From: Comamonadaceae bacterium UBA2121
GTDB lineage: Bacteria > Pseudomonadota > Gammaproteobacteria > Burkholderiales > Burkholderiaceae_C
Assembly: GCA_002331385.1 (NCBI GenBank)
Contig: DCYB01000001.1
Coordinates: 186,001 to 250,000, forward strand
Length of the DNA: 64,000 bases
Direction of reading: 5' to 3'
How positions within the stretch are numbered: position 1 is the stretch's first letter; every line of letters begins with the position of its first letter. This document shows, piece by piece, positions 1 to 8,019 of the stretch. The translations under genes and the position numbers were made by a program. Below the pieces are notes generated by a model. The model did no database searches. It saw only the letters and a program-made list of their open reading frames with translations, and was not told where the DNA came from.

Positions 1-1179
1 CAGATTCTGGGCTATCCGATCGACATCGTCTCAGGGCCCGAAGAAGCACGCCTGATCTATCAGGGCGTGGCGCGCCTGCTGCCCCAATCAGATGAACGCA
101 GGCTGGTGGTGGACATCGGCGGACGCTCCACCGAACTCATTTTGGGCAAGCAGTTCACGCCCTCGCACGTAGCGTCGTTCCGTGTGGGCAGCGTGGCATG
201 GTCCTCGCGCTACTTCCCGCAAGGCCAATTCACCGAGCGCGCGTTCGAGAGCGCCGAGATCGCCGCCAAGGCGGTGCTCGACGAAGCACTGGACGTGTAC
301 CAGCGCAAGACGTGGGACGTGGCCTATGGCTCGTCCGGCACGGTCGGCGCGGTGGGCGAAGTGTTGTTGGCCGCCGGTGGCGCGGAAGGCCGCATCAGCC
401 GCGCGGGACTCGATTGGTTGCTGGAGCAACTCCTGACTGCGCGCAGCGCAGATCGCGTGCGCCTGCCCGGCCTGAAAGACGATCGCCGCGCCGTGATCGG
501 CGGTGGCATCAGCGTGCTGCGCGCCATCTTCAGCCTGCTCGACATCGAGGAAATGCAGGTGGCCCAGGGCGCGCTGCGCCAGGGCGCGCTGTACGACCTG
601 CTCGACCGCGAACAGCCTCAGACCGATCTGCGCTCATCCACCGTGCGCGGCCTCATGCAGCGCTTTGCCGTGGACGAGTTGCAAGCGCAGCGCGTGGCCA
701 AACTGGCGAGCGAACTCTTTCTGCACGCCGCCCCTGCGGGCAACGAGCGCGCCGCACGCAAGCTCGATTGGGCGGCACGTCTGCACGAGATCGGCGCGCG
801 CATTTCGCACAGCGGATATCAGCGCCACGGCGCCTACATCCTCGACCACACGGACGCCGCCGGGTTCGCCCTGCCCGAGCTGCACCACCTGAGCCAACTG
901 GTGCTGGCCCACCGCGGCAAAGTACACAAGCTGGAGGTGGATCTGGACGATCCGCAATTCGCACTGCAACTCATGTGCCTGCGCACCGCCGTCGCGTTGT
1001 GCCATGCGCGCCGTGAGCCGGATACGGAAGGTTTTTCGCTGAGCTTCGACGCTGGCCGATGCGTGGTGCGCTCACGCGAAGGCTGGTCTTCCAGCTATCC
1101 GCAATCGGCCCATCTGCTGCATGAAGAAAGCTATTGCTGGCAGAAAACTCCTTGGGAATTTGTCACGGAGTTGCGGTAA
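1..1179 (+). CDS. ppx: Exopolyphosphatase / Ppx-GppA phosphatase, 5' end outside window
   Basis: The reading frame is open from base 1, so the N-terminus lies upstream. The visible 392 residues are the Ppx/GppA fold: a segment ending in SGPEEARLIY, then the second phosphate-binding motif VVDIGGRSTELI, a glycine-rich GGGISVL loop, and a C-terminal HD-like helical domain with LHEIGARISHSGYQRH. The family hydrolyses terminal phosphate from inorganic polyphosphate (or pppGpp) in the cytoplasm. It faces away from ppk about 3 kb downstream, and the pair controls polyphosphate turnover. GppA is the alternative, but the ppk neighbourhood favours Ppx. It ends with TAA 53 bases before the next gene. 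Confidence 0.92.
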   Translation, partial: QILGYPIDIVSGPEEARLIYQGVARLLPQSDERRLVVDIGGRSTELILGKQFTPSHVASFRVGSVAWSSRYFPQGQFTERAFESAEIAAKAVLDEALDVYQRKTWDVAYGSSGTVGAVGEVLLAAGGAEGRISRAGLDWLLEQLLTARSADRVRLPGLKDDRRAVIGGGISVLRAIFSLLDIEEMQVAQGALRQGALYDLLDREQPQTDLRSSTVRGLMQRFAVDELQAQRVAKLASELFLHAAPAGNERAARKLDWAARLHEIGARISHSGYQRHGAYILDHTDAAGFALPELHHLSQLVLAHRGKVHKLEVDLDDPQFALQLMCLRTAVALCHARREPDTEGFSLSFDAGRCVVRSREGWSSSYPQSAHLLHEESYCWQKTPWEFVTELR

Positions 1180-1191
1180 CAAAATCTCCGC

Positions 1192-1218
1192 AAACGGTAT
1201 AAACTGTTTATATCGTTT
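1192..1218. promoter_or_regulatory. 27-bp near-perfect AT-rich palindrome, candidate operator
   Basis: Thirteen bases on each side of a central T (1205) are complementary at 12 of 13 positions. The one mismatch would be a G-U pair in RNA. The halves read AAACGGTATAAAC and GTTTATATCGTTT. It sits 13 bases after the ppx stop and 14 before the next start codon, and is much more AT-rich than its surroundings. A DNA-binding dimer site over the promoter of the downstream gene is the favoured reading; an RNA hairpin ending ppx is possible but has no strong GC stem. Confidence 0.5.
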
Positions 1219-1232
1219 TACGGAAATTCAAC

Positions 1233-1796
1233 ATGACCTCACGCTCACCAGCGGCGCCCTCCGCTGCCCCTACCGAAGTTGCCGCCGCAGCGAAAAAGGT
1301 AGTGCAGCAAACAGCGACCGCGCCCGCAGCACCCGTCAGCAAAAAGAGCACTGCGCCAGCGCCCGCTCCGGCCAAGGCCGACACCGCAATGAAGAGCGCC
1401 AAGCCCAAGCCCGCTGAAAAAGCGGTGCAAGCCAAGGCTGCGGCCAAACCTGCCAAGTCTGCCAAAGTGGAGAACAAGGCAGATAAAACTGCCAAGCCCG
1501 CCAAGCAGGAAAAGCCCGTAGCCAAGCCGGAGGCCAAGGCCGTCAAGCCGGTCAAGGAAGCCAAGCCCAAGAAGCCCAAGCTGGTGCGCGACAGCTTCAC
1601 CATCCCCAAGGATGAGTACGCCGAGGTCGACACACTCAAGCTGCGCGGCGCGAAGCTCGATCACCCGGTCAAGAAAAGCGAATTGCTGCGCGCCGGCCTG
1701 AAGCTGCTGACCACCTTGAACGACGAGCAACTGCTGGCCGCGCTGCAAGCCGTTCCGGCCATCAAGACCGGCCGTCCGAAGGCAGACGGCAAGTAA
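1233..1796 (+). CDS. Histone-H1-like Ala/Lys/Pro-rich protein with a conserved C-terminal domain
   Basis: The first ~115 of 187 residues are low-complexity Ala, Lys and Pro, with repeated AKPAK/KPEAK-type units resembling bacterial H1-like (Hc1/AlgP-type) DNA-binding tails. The last ~70 residues are ordinary folded-type sequence (RDSFTIPKDEYAEVDTLKLR, then a helix ending LKLLTTLNDEQLLAALQAV). This could be a ribbon-helix-helix-like or dimerisation module, which is inference. The basic tail suggests nucleoid or polyanion binding; polyphosphate is an attractive partner given ppx and ppk alongside, but nothing in the sequence proves it. A 27-bp palindrome lies just upstream. ATG at 1233 is the first in-frame start after the palindrome. 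Confidence 0.75.
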   Translation: MTSRSPAAPSAAPTEVAAAAKKVVQQTATAPAAPVSKKSTAPAPAPAKADTAMKSAKPKPAEKAVQAKAAAKPAKSAKVENKADKTAKPAKQEKPVAKPEAKAVKPVKEAKPKKPKLVRDSFTIPKDEYAEVDTLKLRGAKLDHPVKKSELLRAGLKLLTTLNDEQLLAALQAVPAIKTGRPKADGK

Positions 1797-1802
1797 GCCA
1801 CA

Positions 1803-2264
1803 TCACAGGAAATCAGGCGACTGCACCGACAGGAGGATGGTTTCCTCCTCCTCCTGTCGTTTCCGGTGCCGCAGCCACCAGACCGAGCCCTTGCGAATCG
1901 CGCACTGGCTGGCGGTCATTCCCAACAGCTTCGCAGCCGTCTCGCCCAGCATGGGCTGATGCCCCACCACCAGCACCGCGCCGCGTGAATGGGGCCACTG
2001 CGCGAGCTCCAGCAAATCCTCCACCGAGCCGCCGGGCAGCAACTCGGCACGCAGCTTGTACTTGCGGCCCAGCGCACGCGCCGTCTGCTCCGTACGCACC
2101 GACGGGCTGACCAGCACGCGCAACCCCTCCGGCAGTTGCCGATCCAGCCATGCGGCCATGCGTGCAGCCTGTTTTTCGCCACGGCTGGTCAGGGGACGCT
2201 GAATGTCCTCGTCGCCGTCATCGAGGTTCTCTGCTTCGGCATGTCGCCAGAGAATCAAATCCAT
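1803..2264 (-). CDS. sixA: SixA-type phosphohistidine phosphatase
   Basis: A 153-residue single-domain histidine phosphatase. The RHA signature with catalytic His8 follows the first strand (LILWRHAEAE), a basic segment SPSVRTEQTA follows the helix, and the second catalytic histidine is in VVGHQPML (about residue 102). The length matches SixA, which removes phosphate from histidine phosphotransfer domains in E. coli. It lies 42 bases downstream of ppk on the same strand, so it is probably co-transcribed with it. It converges with the H1-like gene, leaving only 6 bases between the two stops. The in vivo substrate cannot be read from sequence. Confidence 0.88.
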   Translation of the reverse strand: MDLILWRHAEAENLDDGDEDIQRPLTSRGEKQAARMAAWLDRQLPEGLRVLVSPSVRTEQTARALGRKYKLRAELLPGGSVEDLLELAQWPHSRGAVLVVGHQPMLGETAAKLLGMTASQCAIRKGSVWWLRHRKRQEEEETILLSVQSPDFL

Positions 2265-2306
2265 GGGGTGTCCTCTCTCAATGCAGTCCAGGCGCGCTGG
2301 TGGGCC

Positions 2307-4463
2307 TCAGCCGCGCGCGCTCGCATACCGATTCATCAGCGCGTTCTGCGCGCCCTGCCCATCCGTGGCATGCGGCGCGCGTGTGTAGGAGCCATCGGCC
2401 TGCAGTGTCCAGGCATCGCGATCGTCGTGGAGGTAGGCCACAAGGCATTCATCGATGATGCGCTGACGCAGTTTGGCGTCCTTGACCGGCCACGCCAGCT
2501 CCACCCGGCGCAGCATGTTGCGATTCATCCAGTCGGCGCTGGACAGATACAGCTCTTCCTTGCGCCCCGCCGCGAAATAGAACACCCGTGTGTGCTCCAG
2601 AAAGCGCCCGATCACCGAGCGCACCCGGATGCTCTCCGACACCCCCGGAAGCTGCGCCGGCAGCATGCAGGCCCCGCGCACGATCAGATCGATCTGCGCC
2701 CCTTTCTGCCCCGCCTGCAGCAAGGCATGGATCAGCGCCTCGTCGGTCAGCGAGTTCATCTTGGCCACGATGCGCGCGTGCTCGCCGCGTGCTGCTGCGT
2801 GTCCCACGTCGTGGATCATGCTGATCATGCGCGACTGCAACTCGAATGGTGCGAGCAACAATTGGCGCAATTGCGGGACACGGTTCTGGTTGGCCAGATG
2901 GTCGAACACCGCGTCCATGTCGGAGGTGATCTGCACATCGCTGGTGAGCATGCTCAGATCGGTGTAGAGCTTGGCCGTGCGCGGGTTGTAGTTGCCCGTG
3001 GAGAGATGCCCGTAGCGGCGCATCTCGCGCCCCTCGCGGCGCGTGACGAGCAGCATCTTGGCGTGCGTTTTCAAGCCCACAATGCCGTAGACCACCTGCG
3101 CCCCGATCGATTCCAGCGCCTCGGCCCAGTTGATATTGGCCTCTTCATCGAAACGCGCCTTCAATTCCACCACCACGGTGACTTCCTTGCCGCGACGCAC
3201 TGCCTCGCGCAGCAGGTCCATCATCTCGGAGTCTGCGCCCGTGCGGTAGATGGTCTGCTTGATGACCAGCACACGCGGGTCGTTCACGGCTTCGCGCAAG
3301 AACGCGAGCACGCCGCTGAACGCCTCGAACGGCTGGTGGATGAGCACGTCGCGCTTGCGCAGCTCGGCAAAAATAGAACTGTTGCGCGGCAGTTGCGCAG
3401 GCCATGCGGGTGTCCAGGCGGGAAACACCAGCGAACGATCGGCCACCAGATCCACGATCTGTGACAAGCGCACCAGATTCACCGGACCCGGCACGCGGTA
3501 CAAGGCTGCGGCGGGCAGATTGAACTGCGACAGCAGGAACTCCGCCAGATAGCGCGAGCAGCCCGCCGAGACCTCCAGCCGCACGGCCTGCCCGTAATGG
3601 CGATGCTGCAAGCCCTGCCGCAGCGCTGTGCGCAGGTTGCGCACATCTTCTTCGTCCACTGCCAGATCCGAGTGGCGCGTGACGCGGAACTGCGAGAACT
3701 CGGACACCTCGCGCCCCGGAAACAGCTCGCTCAGATGCGAGCGGATGATGCTCGATAGCGTCACCAGTTGCACGCCATCCGGCGCGACGTCACTGGGCAG
3801 GCGGATGACTCGCGGCAAGATGCGCGGCACCTTCACGATGGCGATTTCGTTCTGCCGGCCGAATGCATCACCGCCATTGAGGCGCACGATGAAATTCAGC
3901 GACTTATTCGCCACCTGGGGAAAGGGATGGGCCGGATCGAGTCCCACCGCAATCAGCAGCGGGCGCACATCACGCTGGAAATACTCACGCACCCAGCGGC
4001 GCTGCACCGTGTTGCGCTCGGAATGCGCCAACACGCGGATGCCGCGCGCACGGAATGCGGGCGTCAGCGCTTCGTTGTACAGCACGTACTGGCGCTCCAC
4101 CAGCGCATGCGCCTTGGTGGCCAGGGCCTCGAATGACTGGACGGTGTACTCGCCCTTGGTCGTGCCGTTTTGCGCGGCCGTCAAATGCGCCGCAGCGCGG
4201 ACTTCAAAAAACTCATCCAGATTGGATGAGACGATGCACAGATAGCGCAGGCGCTCCATGAGGGGTACGTCATCGCGTACGGCCCAGTCAAAGACACGTT
4301 CATTGAAAGCAAGAATGCTGTGATCGCGATCCAGCAAAGTGACACGGCGAATATCTGTTTTTTCGGGGATGTCGCTCAACGGAACCACGGTCTGTGGTTT
4401 GTGTGGAGCATTCTGGCCTTCTGTGACAGTCATGGGTAGAAGCGGGGACACTAGCGAAGGCAT
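2307..4463 (-). CDS. ppk: Polyphosphate kinase 1
   Basis: A 718-residue PPK1, reversibly transferring the ATP gamma-phosphate to polyphosphate chains. Domains in order: helical N domain (to ~135), head domain (~140-340), then two phospholipase-D-like C domains. The phosphoacceptor histidine is His467 in LKTHAKMLLV; the second conserved histidine is His624 in IGRFLEHTRV, next to the GHLSTGNYN motif. An alternative ATG at 4433 would remove ten residues; neither start has a convincing ribosome-binding site. Two PhoB-like boxes lie 49-83 bases upstream, so induction at low phosphate is likely. sixA follows on the same strand. Confidence 0.97.
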   Translation of the reverse strand: MPSLVSPLLPMTVTEGQNAPHKPQTVVPLSDIPEKTDIRRVTLLDRDHSILAFNERVFDWAVRDDVPLMERLRYLCIVSSNLDEFFEVRAAAHLTAAQNGTTKGEYTVQSFEALATKAHALVERQYVLYNEALTPAFRARGIRVLAHSERNTVQRRWVREYFQRDVRPLLIAVGLDPAHPFPQVANKSLNFIVRLNGGDAFGRQNEIAIVKVPRILPRVIRLPSDVAPDGVQLVTLSSIIRSHLSELFPGREVSEFSQFRVTRHSDLAVDEEDVRNLRTALRQGLQHRHYGQAVRLEVSAGCSRYLAEFLLSQFNLPAAALYRVPGPVNLVRLSQIVDLVADRSLVFPAWTPAWPAQLPRNSSIFAELRKRDVLIHQPFEAFSGVLAFLREAVNDPRVLVIKQTIYRTGADSEMMDLLREAVRRGKEVTVVVELKARFDEEANINWAEALESIGAQVVYGIVGLKTHAKMLLVTRREGREMRRYGHLSTGNYNPRTAKLYTDLSMLTSDVQITSDMDAVFDHLANQNRVPQLRQLLLAPFELQSRMISMIHDVGHAAARGEHARIVAKMNSLTDEALIHALLQAGQKGAQIDLIVRGACMLPAQLPGVSESIRVRSVIGRFLEHTRVFYFAAGRKEELYLSSADWMNRNMLRRVELAWPVKDAKLRQRIIDECLVAYLHDDRDAWTLQADGSYTRAPHATDGQGAQNALMNRYASARG

Positions 4464-4511
4464 AAAGAAAGCAGCAAGCAGAATAAACAGCTATAAGTAT
4501 TGATTCTTCGC

Positions 4512-4529
4512 ATGACAACGATATGACAA
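4512..4529 (-). promoter_or_regulatory. Candidate Pho box upstream of ppk
   Basis: Read on the minus strand, the 18-mer TTGTCATATCGTTGTCAT matches the E. coli Pho-box consensus (CTGTCATAWAWCTGTCAY) at 14 of 18 positions by my count. The two TGTCAT half-sites are spaced 11 bases apart, as PhoB requires. It lies 49-66 bases before the ppk start, suitable for activation at the -35 region. Confidence 0.7.
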
Positions 4530-4546
4530 AGTCATTGATTTGTCAT
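4529..4546 (+). promoter_or_regulatory. Second, oppositely oriented Pho-box-like site
   Basis: On the plus strand two GTCAT half-sites start at 4531 and 4542, again 11 bases apart, matching 13 of 18 consensus positions. It abuts the minus-strand box, so PhoB dimers could bind back to back. No plus-strand gene begins here, so the site probably strengthens control of ppk or is a chance extension. Confidence 0.45.
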
Positions 4547-4607
4547 TTATTGACGTAGTCGCTCATGCGCAGAATAAATCAACTGCGTCTACTAATTACT
4601 CCGAAGA

Positions 4608-5444
4608 TCAGCGGCTCAAAAAATGCTTGCGGTACTTGCCAGGCAAATCCTGCAAGCGCATGAGCATGGGCAAATCAGCGGTATTGAAGGCCGGGTCCCA
4701 GGCAGGCGCGCCCAGGATTTTCGTGCCCAGTCGCAGGTAACCCTTGATCAGCGCAGGCGGCTCCACGTTCAGGCTGTCATCCAGCGTCTCCAGCGGAAGC
4801 GGCAGCCGCGGACGCACGTGGTATTCGATCGATGCCATGTGCGTCTCGCTCACGCGGCGGTAGATGCTGGCCGCCACGTCGCCCGTGACCACGCCGTTAT
4901 GCAGCATGGGAATGCTCGCACAACCGATCATGGTGTCCAGGTCGTTGCGCACCATGAAGTCTGCCAATGCGCTCCACAACGCCAGCACCACGCCCCCATG
5001 GCGATGGTCCGGGTGCACACAACTGCGTCCTAACTCCACCATGCGGCCACGCAGGGCGCGCAGGCGGGTCAGATCGAATTCGGTGTCACTGTAGGTGCTG
5101 CCGACGCGGCGCGCCTGCACGGGAGTAAGCACGCGATAGGTGCCGATGACATCGCCCGACCCCGCATCGCGCACCAGCAGGTGCTCGCAGTAATCGTCAA
5201 ACAGATCGATGTCGTGCCCCGGAATCGGGGCGTTGAGCTGCGCGCCCATCTCGGACACAAACACGTCATAGCGCAGCCGTTGCGCCTGCCTTACTTCGTC
5301 GAGGTGACGCGCCCATGAGACTTCGATGCCGCCACGCGCCGATGCAGTCTGGCCCATATGCTGCGCATCAGATGGGCGGTGAAGTGACCCCCTGCGCAAC
5401 GAAGTCGGACTCAAAGGCAAGGTCGGGCTGGGCAGATCACTCAT
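4608..5444 (-). CDS. olsB: OlsB-like L-ornithine N-acyltransferase (GNAT superfamily)
   Basis: A 278-residue protein of the OlsB/hemolysin-like acyltransferase family, which attaches a 3-hydroxy fatty acid from acyl-ACP to the alpha-amino group of ornithine, the first step to lyso-ornithine lipid. Diagnostic blocks: QRLRYDVFVSEMGAQL, the acidic turn HDIDLFDDYCEHLLV, VIGTYRVL, and VELGRSCVHPDHR. The C-terminal part (PPALIKGYLRLGTKILG) is typical. ATG 5444 is preferred because a GGAG lies 7 bases upstream. No olsA partner is present in the window. Four 11-bp-spaced PhoB-type half-sites lie upstream, consistent with ornithine lipids replacing phospholipids under phosphate limitation, as known in rhizobia. 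Confidence 0.85.
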   Translation of the reverse strand: MSDLPSPTLPLSPTSLRRGSLHRPSDAQHMGQTASARGGIEVSWARHLDEVRQAQRLRYDVFVSEMGAQLNAPIPGHDIDLFDDYCEHLLVRDAGSGDVIGTYRVLTPVQARRVGSTYSDTEFDLTRLRALRGRMVELGRSCVHPDHRHGGVVLALWSALADFMVRNDLDTMIGCASIPMLHNGVVTGDVAASIYRRVSETHMASIEYHVRPRLPLPLETLDDSLNVEPPALIKGYLRLGTKILGAPAWDPAFNTADLPMLMRLQDLPGKYRKHFLSR

Positions 5445-5531
5445 AGATGCACTCCACAATTTCGGAGGACATGCCAGACTTCACCTCAGCCAGGAGAGCC
5501 CCGCCTCCGCAGGCCATTCTCAAAGCCTGCG

Positions 5532-5571
5532 GTGACGTCCACGTGTCAGATGTGTGACCAAACAGTGACGG
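5532..5571 (-). promoter_or_regulatory. Tandem PhoB-type direct repeats upstream of olsB
   Basis: On the plus strand GTGAC occurs at 5532, 5554 and 5565, and GTGTC at 5543, so four half-sites recur exactly every 11 bases. Read on the minus strand these are GTCAC/GACAC units, the core of PhoB half-sites. Four in register would hold two PhoB dimers. The array ends 88 bases before the olsB start codon. Confidence 0.68.
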
Positions 5572-5622
5572 AATCTACAAAATCGGTACAAAGACCGCCC
5601 CAAATGCTCAAGGCGGACATTG

Positions 5623-5636
5623 CTACTGCGCAGTAG
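5623..5636. promoter_or_regulatory. 14-bp perfect palindrome of unknown role
   Basis: CTACTGCGCAGTAG is fully self-complementary. It lies between the PhoB-type repeats of olsB and the 3' end of the catabolic cassette. It may be a protein-binding site; no adjacent feature identifies the protein. Confidence 0.3.
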
Positions 5637-5822
5637 TCACGGGGCCCCGATCCGCATACCTCGAAGCAAGTCTCAGCCCGATTCAATTTCAACAGGACGC
5701 CCAGACACGGAAGCACTCCAGCAGTTTGTCAAAAGCAACCCAACAAAAGAGAGTTCGCCCTCCCTCCATTGCATAGGCAATCGTGGCATGAGAGTGAGGG
5801 GACATTTCACAAGATGATCATC

Positions 5823-6782
5823 TCAGCGTTTATCGAGCATGCCCGCACCCTTCAACTGGGCAGGCATTGCTCTATAAAGCTCCGCCAGATTTCGTTTGAA
5901 TGATTCACCGGGCATCCAACTCGACTCAACCCCCATGGAACGCAGCAATGACTGCACACTGGCGTCTTCAATCGCGGACTTTGTAGCTTGCTCCATCACC
6001 GTCCGCACTTCGGCCGGAGTGCCTGCTGGCATCACAAAGCCAACCCACGAGTCGATCTCCACTTTATAGCCAGCTTCCAGCAGTGTGGGCGTGTCCGGGC
6101 TGTCCTTCCATCGCGTCGGGCTCGCCGATGCCAGCAGACGCAAGCTGCCATTCTTAACGTGAGGAAGAATCTCGGACGGTGCCTGGATGACCGCTTCCAC
6201 CTGACCGCCAAGCAACGCATTCACGGACTCGACACCCCCCTTATAAGTCACTTCCTCAAACTTGGCACCCGTATTTCTGCCCAATGCAAAAAAGGCCAGA
6301 TTGTTAGGAGCACCGCCTGACGCAAAAAAAACGGGCTTTGGCGACGACTTTGCATACGCCAAAAACTCCTGAAGCGTCTTGTATGGAGCATCCGCTCGTA
6401 CCGCCAATCCGAATTTATATCGACCAAAAGCGCCGATGTATTCAAAACTGTCTAGGGTATAGGGCACCGCCATCAAGTGCGGAGTGATGGCGACTGCCGA
6501 ATACGTTAAAGCTCCCATCGTGTAACCATCCGCCGATGATTTTGCAACCACAGCAGGACCAAGTGTTGCCTGAGCGCCGGTGCGGTTAGTAATAACGAGA
6601 GTTTTCCCTAGAGTCCGCTGAATGTGCTGTGACACTGTGCGCACAATGACATCCGTAGAACCTCCGGCCCCATACGGGACGATCACCGAGACTTCTTTGT
6701 CTGGGTATGCAGCCTGGACTGCGGCAGCCCCAACAAGGGCCCCAGCCATCAGCACTGCGAGTATTGCTCGAAAAGGGAACAT
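5823..6782 (-). CDS. Bug-family tripartite tricarboxylate transporter substrate-binding protein
   Basis: About 319 residues with an N-terminal Sec signal (hydrophobic AILAVLMAGALVGAAAV, cleavage near VQA-AYPD). Then comes the Bug/TctC fold opening with the typical PDKEVSVIVPYGAGGSTDVI binding-loop segment. Bug proteins bind small carboxylates in the periplasm and are very numerous in Burkholderiales. No TctA/TctB membrane genes are nearby, as is common for orphan Bugs. ATG 6782 is preferred to ATG 6794 because a GGAG lies six bases before it. It is the last gene of the CoA-transferase/acyl-CoA dehydrogenase run, 42 bases after the dehydrogenase, so its ligand is probably the acid activated by that pathway (inference). 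Confidence 0.9.
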   Translation of the reverse strand: MFPFRAILAVLMAGALVGAAAVQAAYPDKEVSVIVPYGAGGSTDVIVRTVSQHIQRTLGKTLVITNRTGAQATLGPAVVAKSSADGYTMGALTYSAVAITPHLMAVPYTLDSFEYIGAFGRYKFGLAVRADAPYKTLQEFLAYAKSSPKPVFFASGGAPNNLAFFALGRNTGAKFEEVTYKGGVESVNALLGGQVEAVIQAPSEILPHVKNGSLRLLASASPTRWKDSPDTPTLLEAGYKVEIDSWVGFVMPAGTPAEVRTVMEQATKSAIEDASVQSLLRSMGVESSWMPGESFKRNLAELYRAMPAQLKGAGMLDKR

Positions 6783-6824
6783 AGTTGTCTCCATGATATT
6801 TATTTTTTCAAGAAAGCGGACTCT

Positions 6825-7976
6825 CTATGCCCACTGACTAAAGCGCTGCCCCGTAAGCCAGCCCGCAATCATGCTCCGATGAATGTCCAGCGGTCCGCCC
6901 GCAATTGAGTAGCCGCGTACAACGCGGTAGCGTTGCTCGATCCCAGACTCTTTGAGATAGCCTGCCCCGCCAAAAAGCTGCAAAGCTGTGTCGCTCACAT
7001 ACTTTGCGGCTTCGTTGCCAAAGACCTTCGTAATTGATGCTTTGATAGGTGACGGGTAATGCCCTTCTGTGCTCGAAAGTGCGTCATAAAGCATCAGGCG
7101 AGCAGCATGAATTTGTGCTGCCATATCTGCGAGCTTGAGTTGTACAGCTTGAAAATTCACCAAAGGCTTACCAAACTGATTACGAGTCTGCACATACTCC
7201 AATGCCTTGTCATAGGCACCAATGGCGATTCCCAGTACAGTGCCGGTCCCGCCGCAACGCTCGAGGTTATAGCAATGAGTCAGGGCGGCGAACTCACCTT
7301 CTGGGACCAGAAGATTAGATTTGGAAACAACGCAGTCCTCAAACAGAAGATCGGCTTGGAAATGCCCCCCCATGTTCTCGCTCAGTCGATCCACAGTAAA
7401 GCCGGGCGTTCCGCGCTCCACCAATACCGCACCAATGCCTTTGGCTCCCGGAGTGTTGCTCATGCGTCCATAGATGATGAACAGGTCCGAGAGCGGGACG
7501 TTGGAAACATAGTGCTTACGTCCGCTCAACCGGATCAGATCCCCTTCAATGACCGCCTTGGTTTTTAGTGCCGTTGATGCCGTGCCGGCCTCGGGCTCCG
7601 TGATACCAATAGCAACGGAATATTCCCCTCGGCAGATAGCGGGAAGGTACTTTTTGCGTTGTTCTTCGGATCCGAACGAATACACGTAGTAGGCCTGACC
7701 CAAGCTAGCCGCAGCCATCATCCAGGACGCATCAATGCAATGGCGCCCCATTTCCTCGACCGCCAACATCGCATTGGTGTGTGACAGTCCAACGCCACCA
7801 TACTCCTCTGCAATATTCAAGCCCAACAATCTCGCATCGCCAAGTTTGCGCAACAATTTACGCCCATAGTTCGCATCCTGAGCGCTCTCGCGCTCAAAGG
7901 GGAGAACATGTTTGATGGCAAAATTGCGCACCTGTTCAACGATGGCGTCCTGTTCGGAAGTGAGTTTCATGAGCAT
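6825..7976 (-). CDS. Acyl-CoA dehydrogenase
   Basis: A 383-residue FAD-dependent acyl-CoA dehydrogenase of normal family length. Seen: N-terminal helical domain (TSEQDAIVEQVRNFAIKHVLP), the AIGITEPEAGT flavin/substrate loop, the SGRKHYVSN strand, RNQFGKPLVNFQAVQ, and the C-terminal LFGGAGYLKESGIEQRYR flavin-binding segment. The start is set at ATG 7976 because AGGAG lies six bases upstream; a longer reading to 8096 would overlap the preceding gene. It lies 43 bases after the CoA-transferase and is presumably in one operon with it. The two suggest activation of an acid to its CoA ester followed by alpha,beta-dehydrogenation. The substrate is unknown. Confidence 0.92.
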   Translation of the reverse strand: MLMKLTSEQDAIVEQVRNFAIKHVLPFERESAQDANYGRKLLRKLGDARLLGLNIAEEYGGVGLSHTNAMLAVEEMGRHCIDASWMMAAASLGQAYYVYSFGSEEQRKKYLPAICRGEYSVAIGITEPEAGTASTALKTKAVIEGDLIRLSGRKHYVSNVPLSDLFIIYGRMSNTPGAKGIGAVLVERGTPGFTVDRLSENMGGHFQADLLFEDCVVSKSNLLVPEGEFAALTHCYNLERCGGTGTVLGIAIGAYDKALEYVQTRNQFGKPLVNFQAVQLKLADMAAQIHAARLMLYDALSSTEGHYPSPIKASITKVFGNEAAKYVSDTALQLFGGAGYLKESGIEQRYRVVRGYSIAGGPLDIHRSMIAGWLTGQRFSQWA

Positions 7977-8019
7977 GGAAGTCTCCTGCAAAGTGAGTAA
8001 AGAATGCGAATAGGTAAAT

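Larger units (their letters stand above)
5445..5822. other. 378-bp intergenic region upstream of olsB and downstream of the Bug gene
   Basis: No convincing gene is visible. The half near olsB carries the tandem PhoB-type repeats (5532-5571), and a 14-bp perfect palindrome lies at 5623-5636. The remaining ~190 bases to 5822 show nothing I can name. The change from GC-rich core sequence to the AT-richer catabolic cassette falls in this interval. Confidence 0.6.

Noticed and set aside
4540..4740. Short plus-strand frame just after the plus-strand Pho box
   Set aside because: It overlaps the olsB 3' end in antisense, lacks a ribosome-binding site and has no domain. It was attractive only because of the box.
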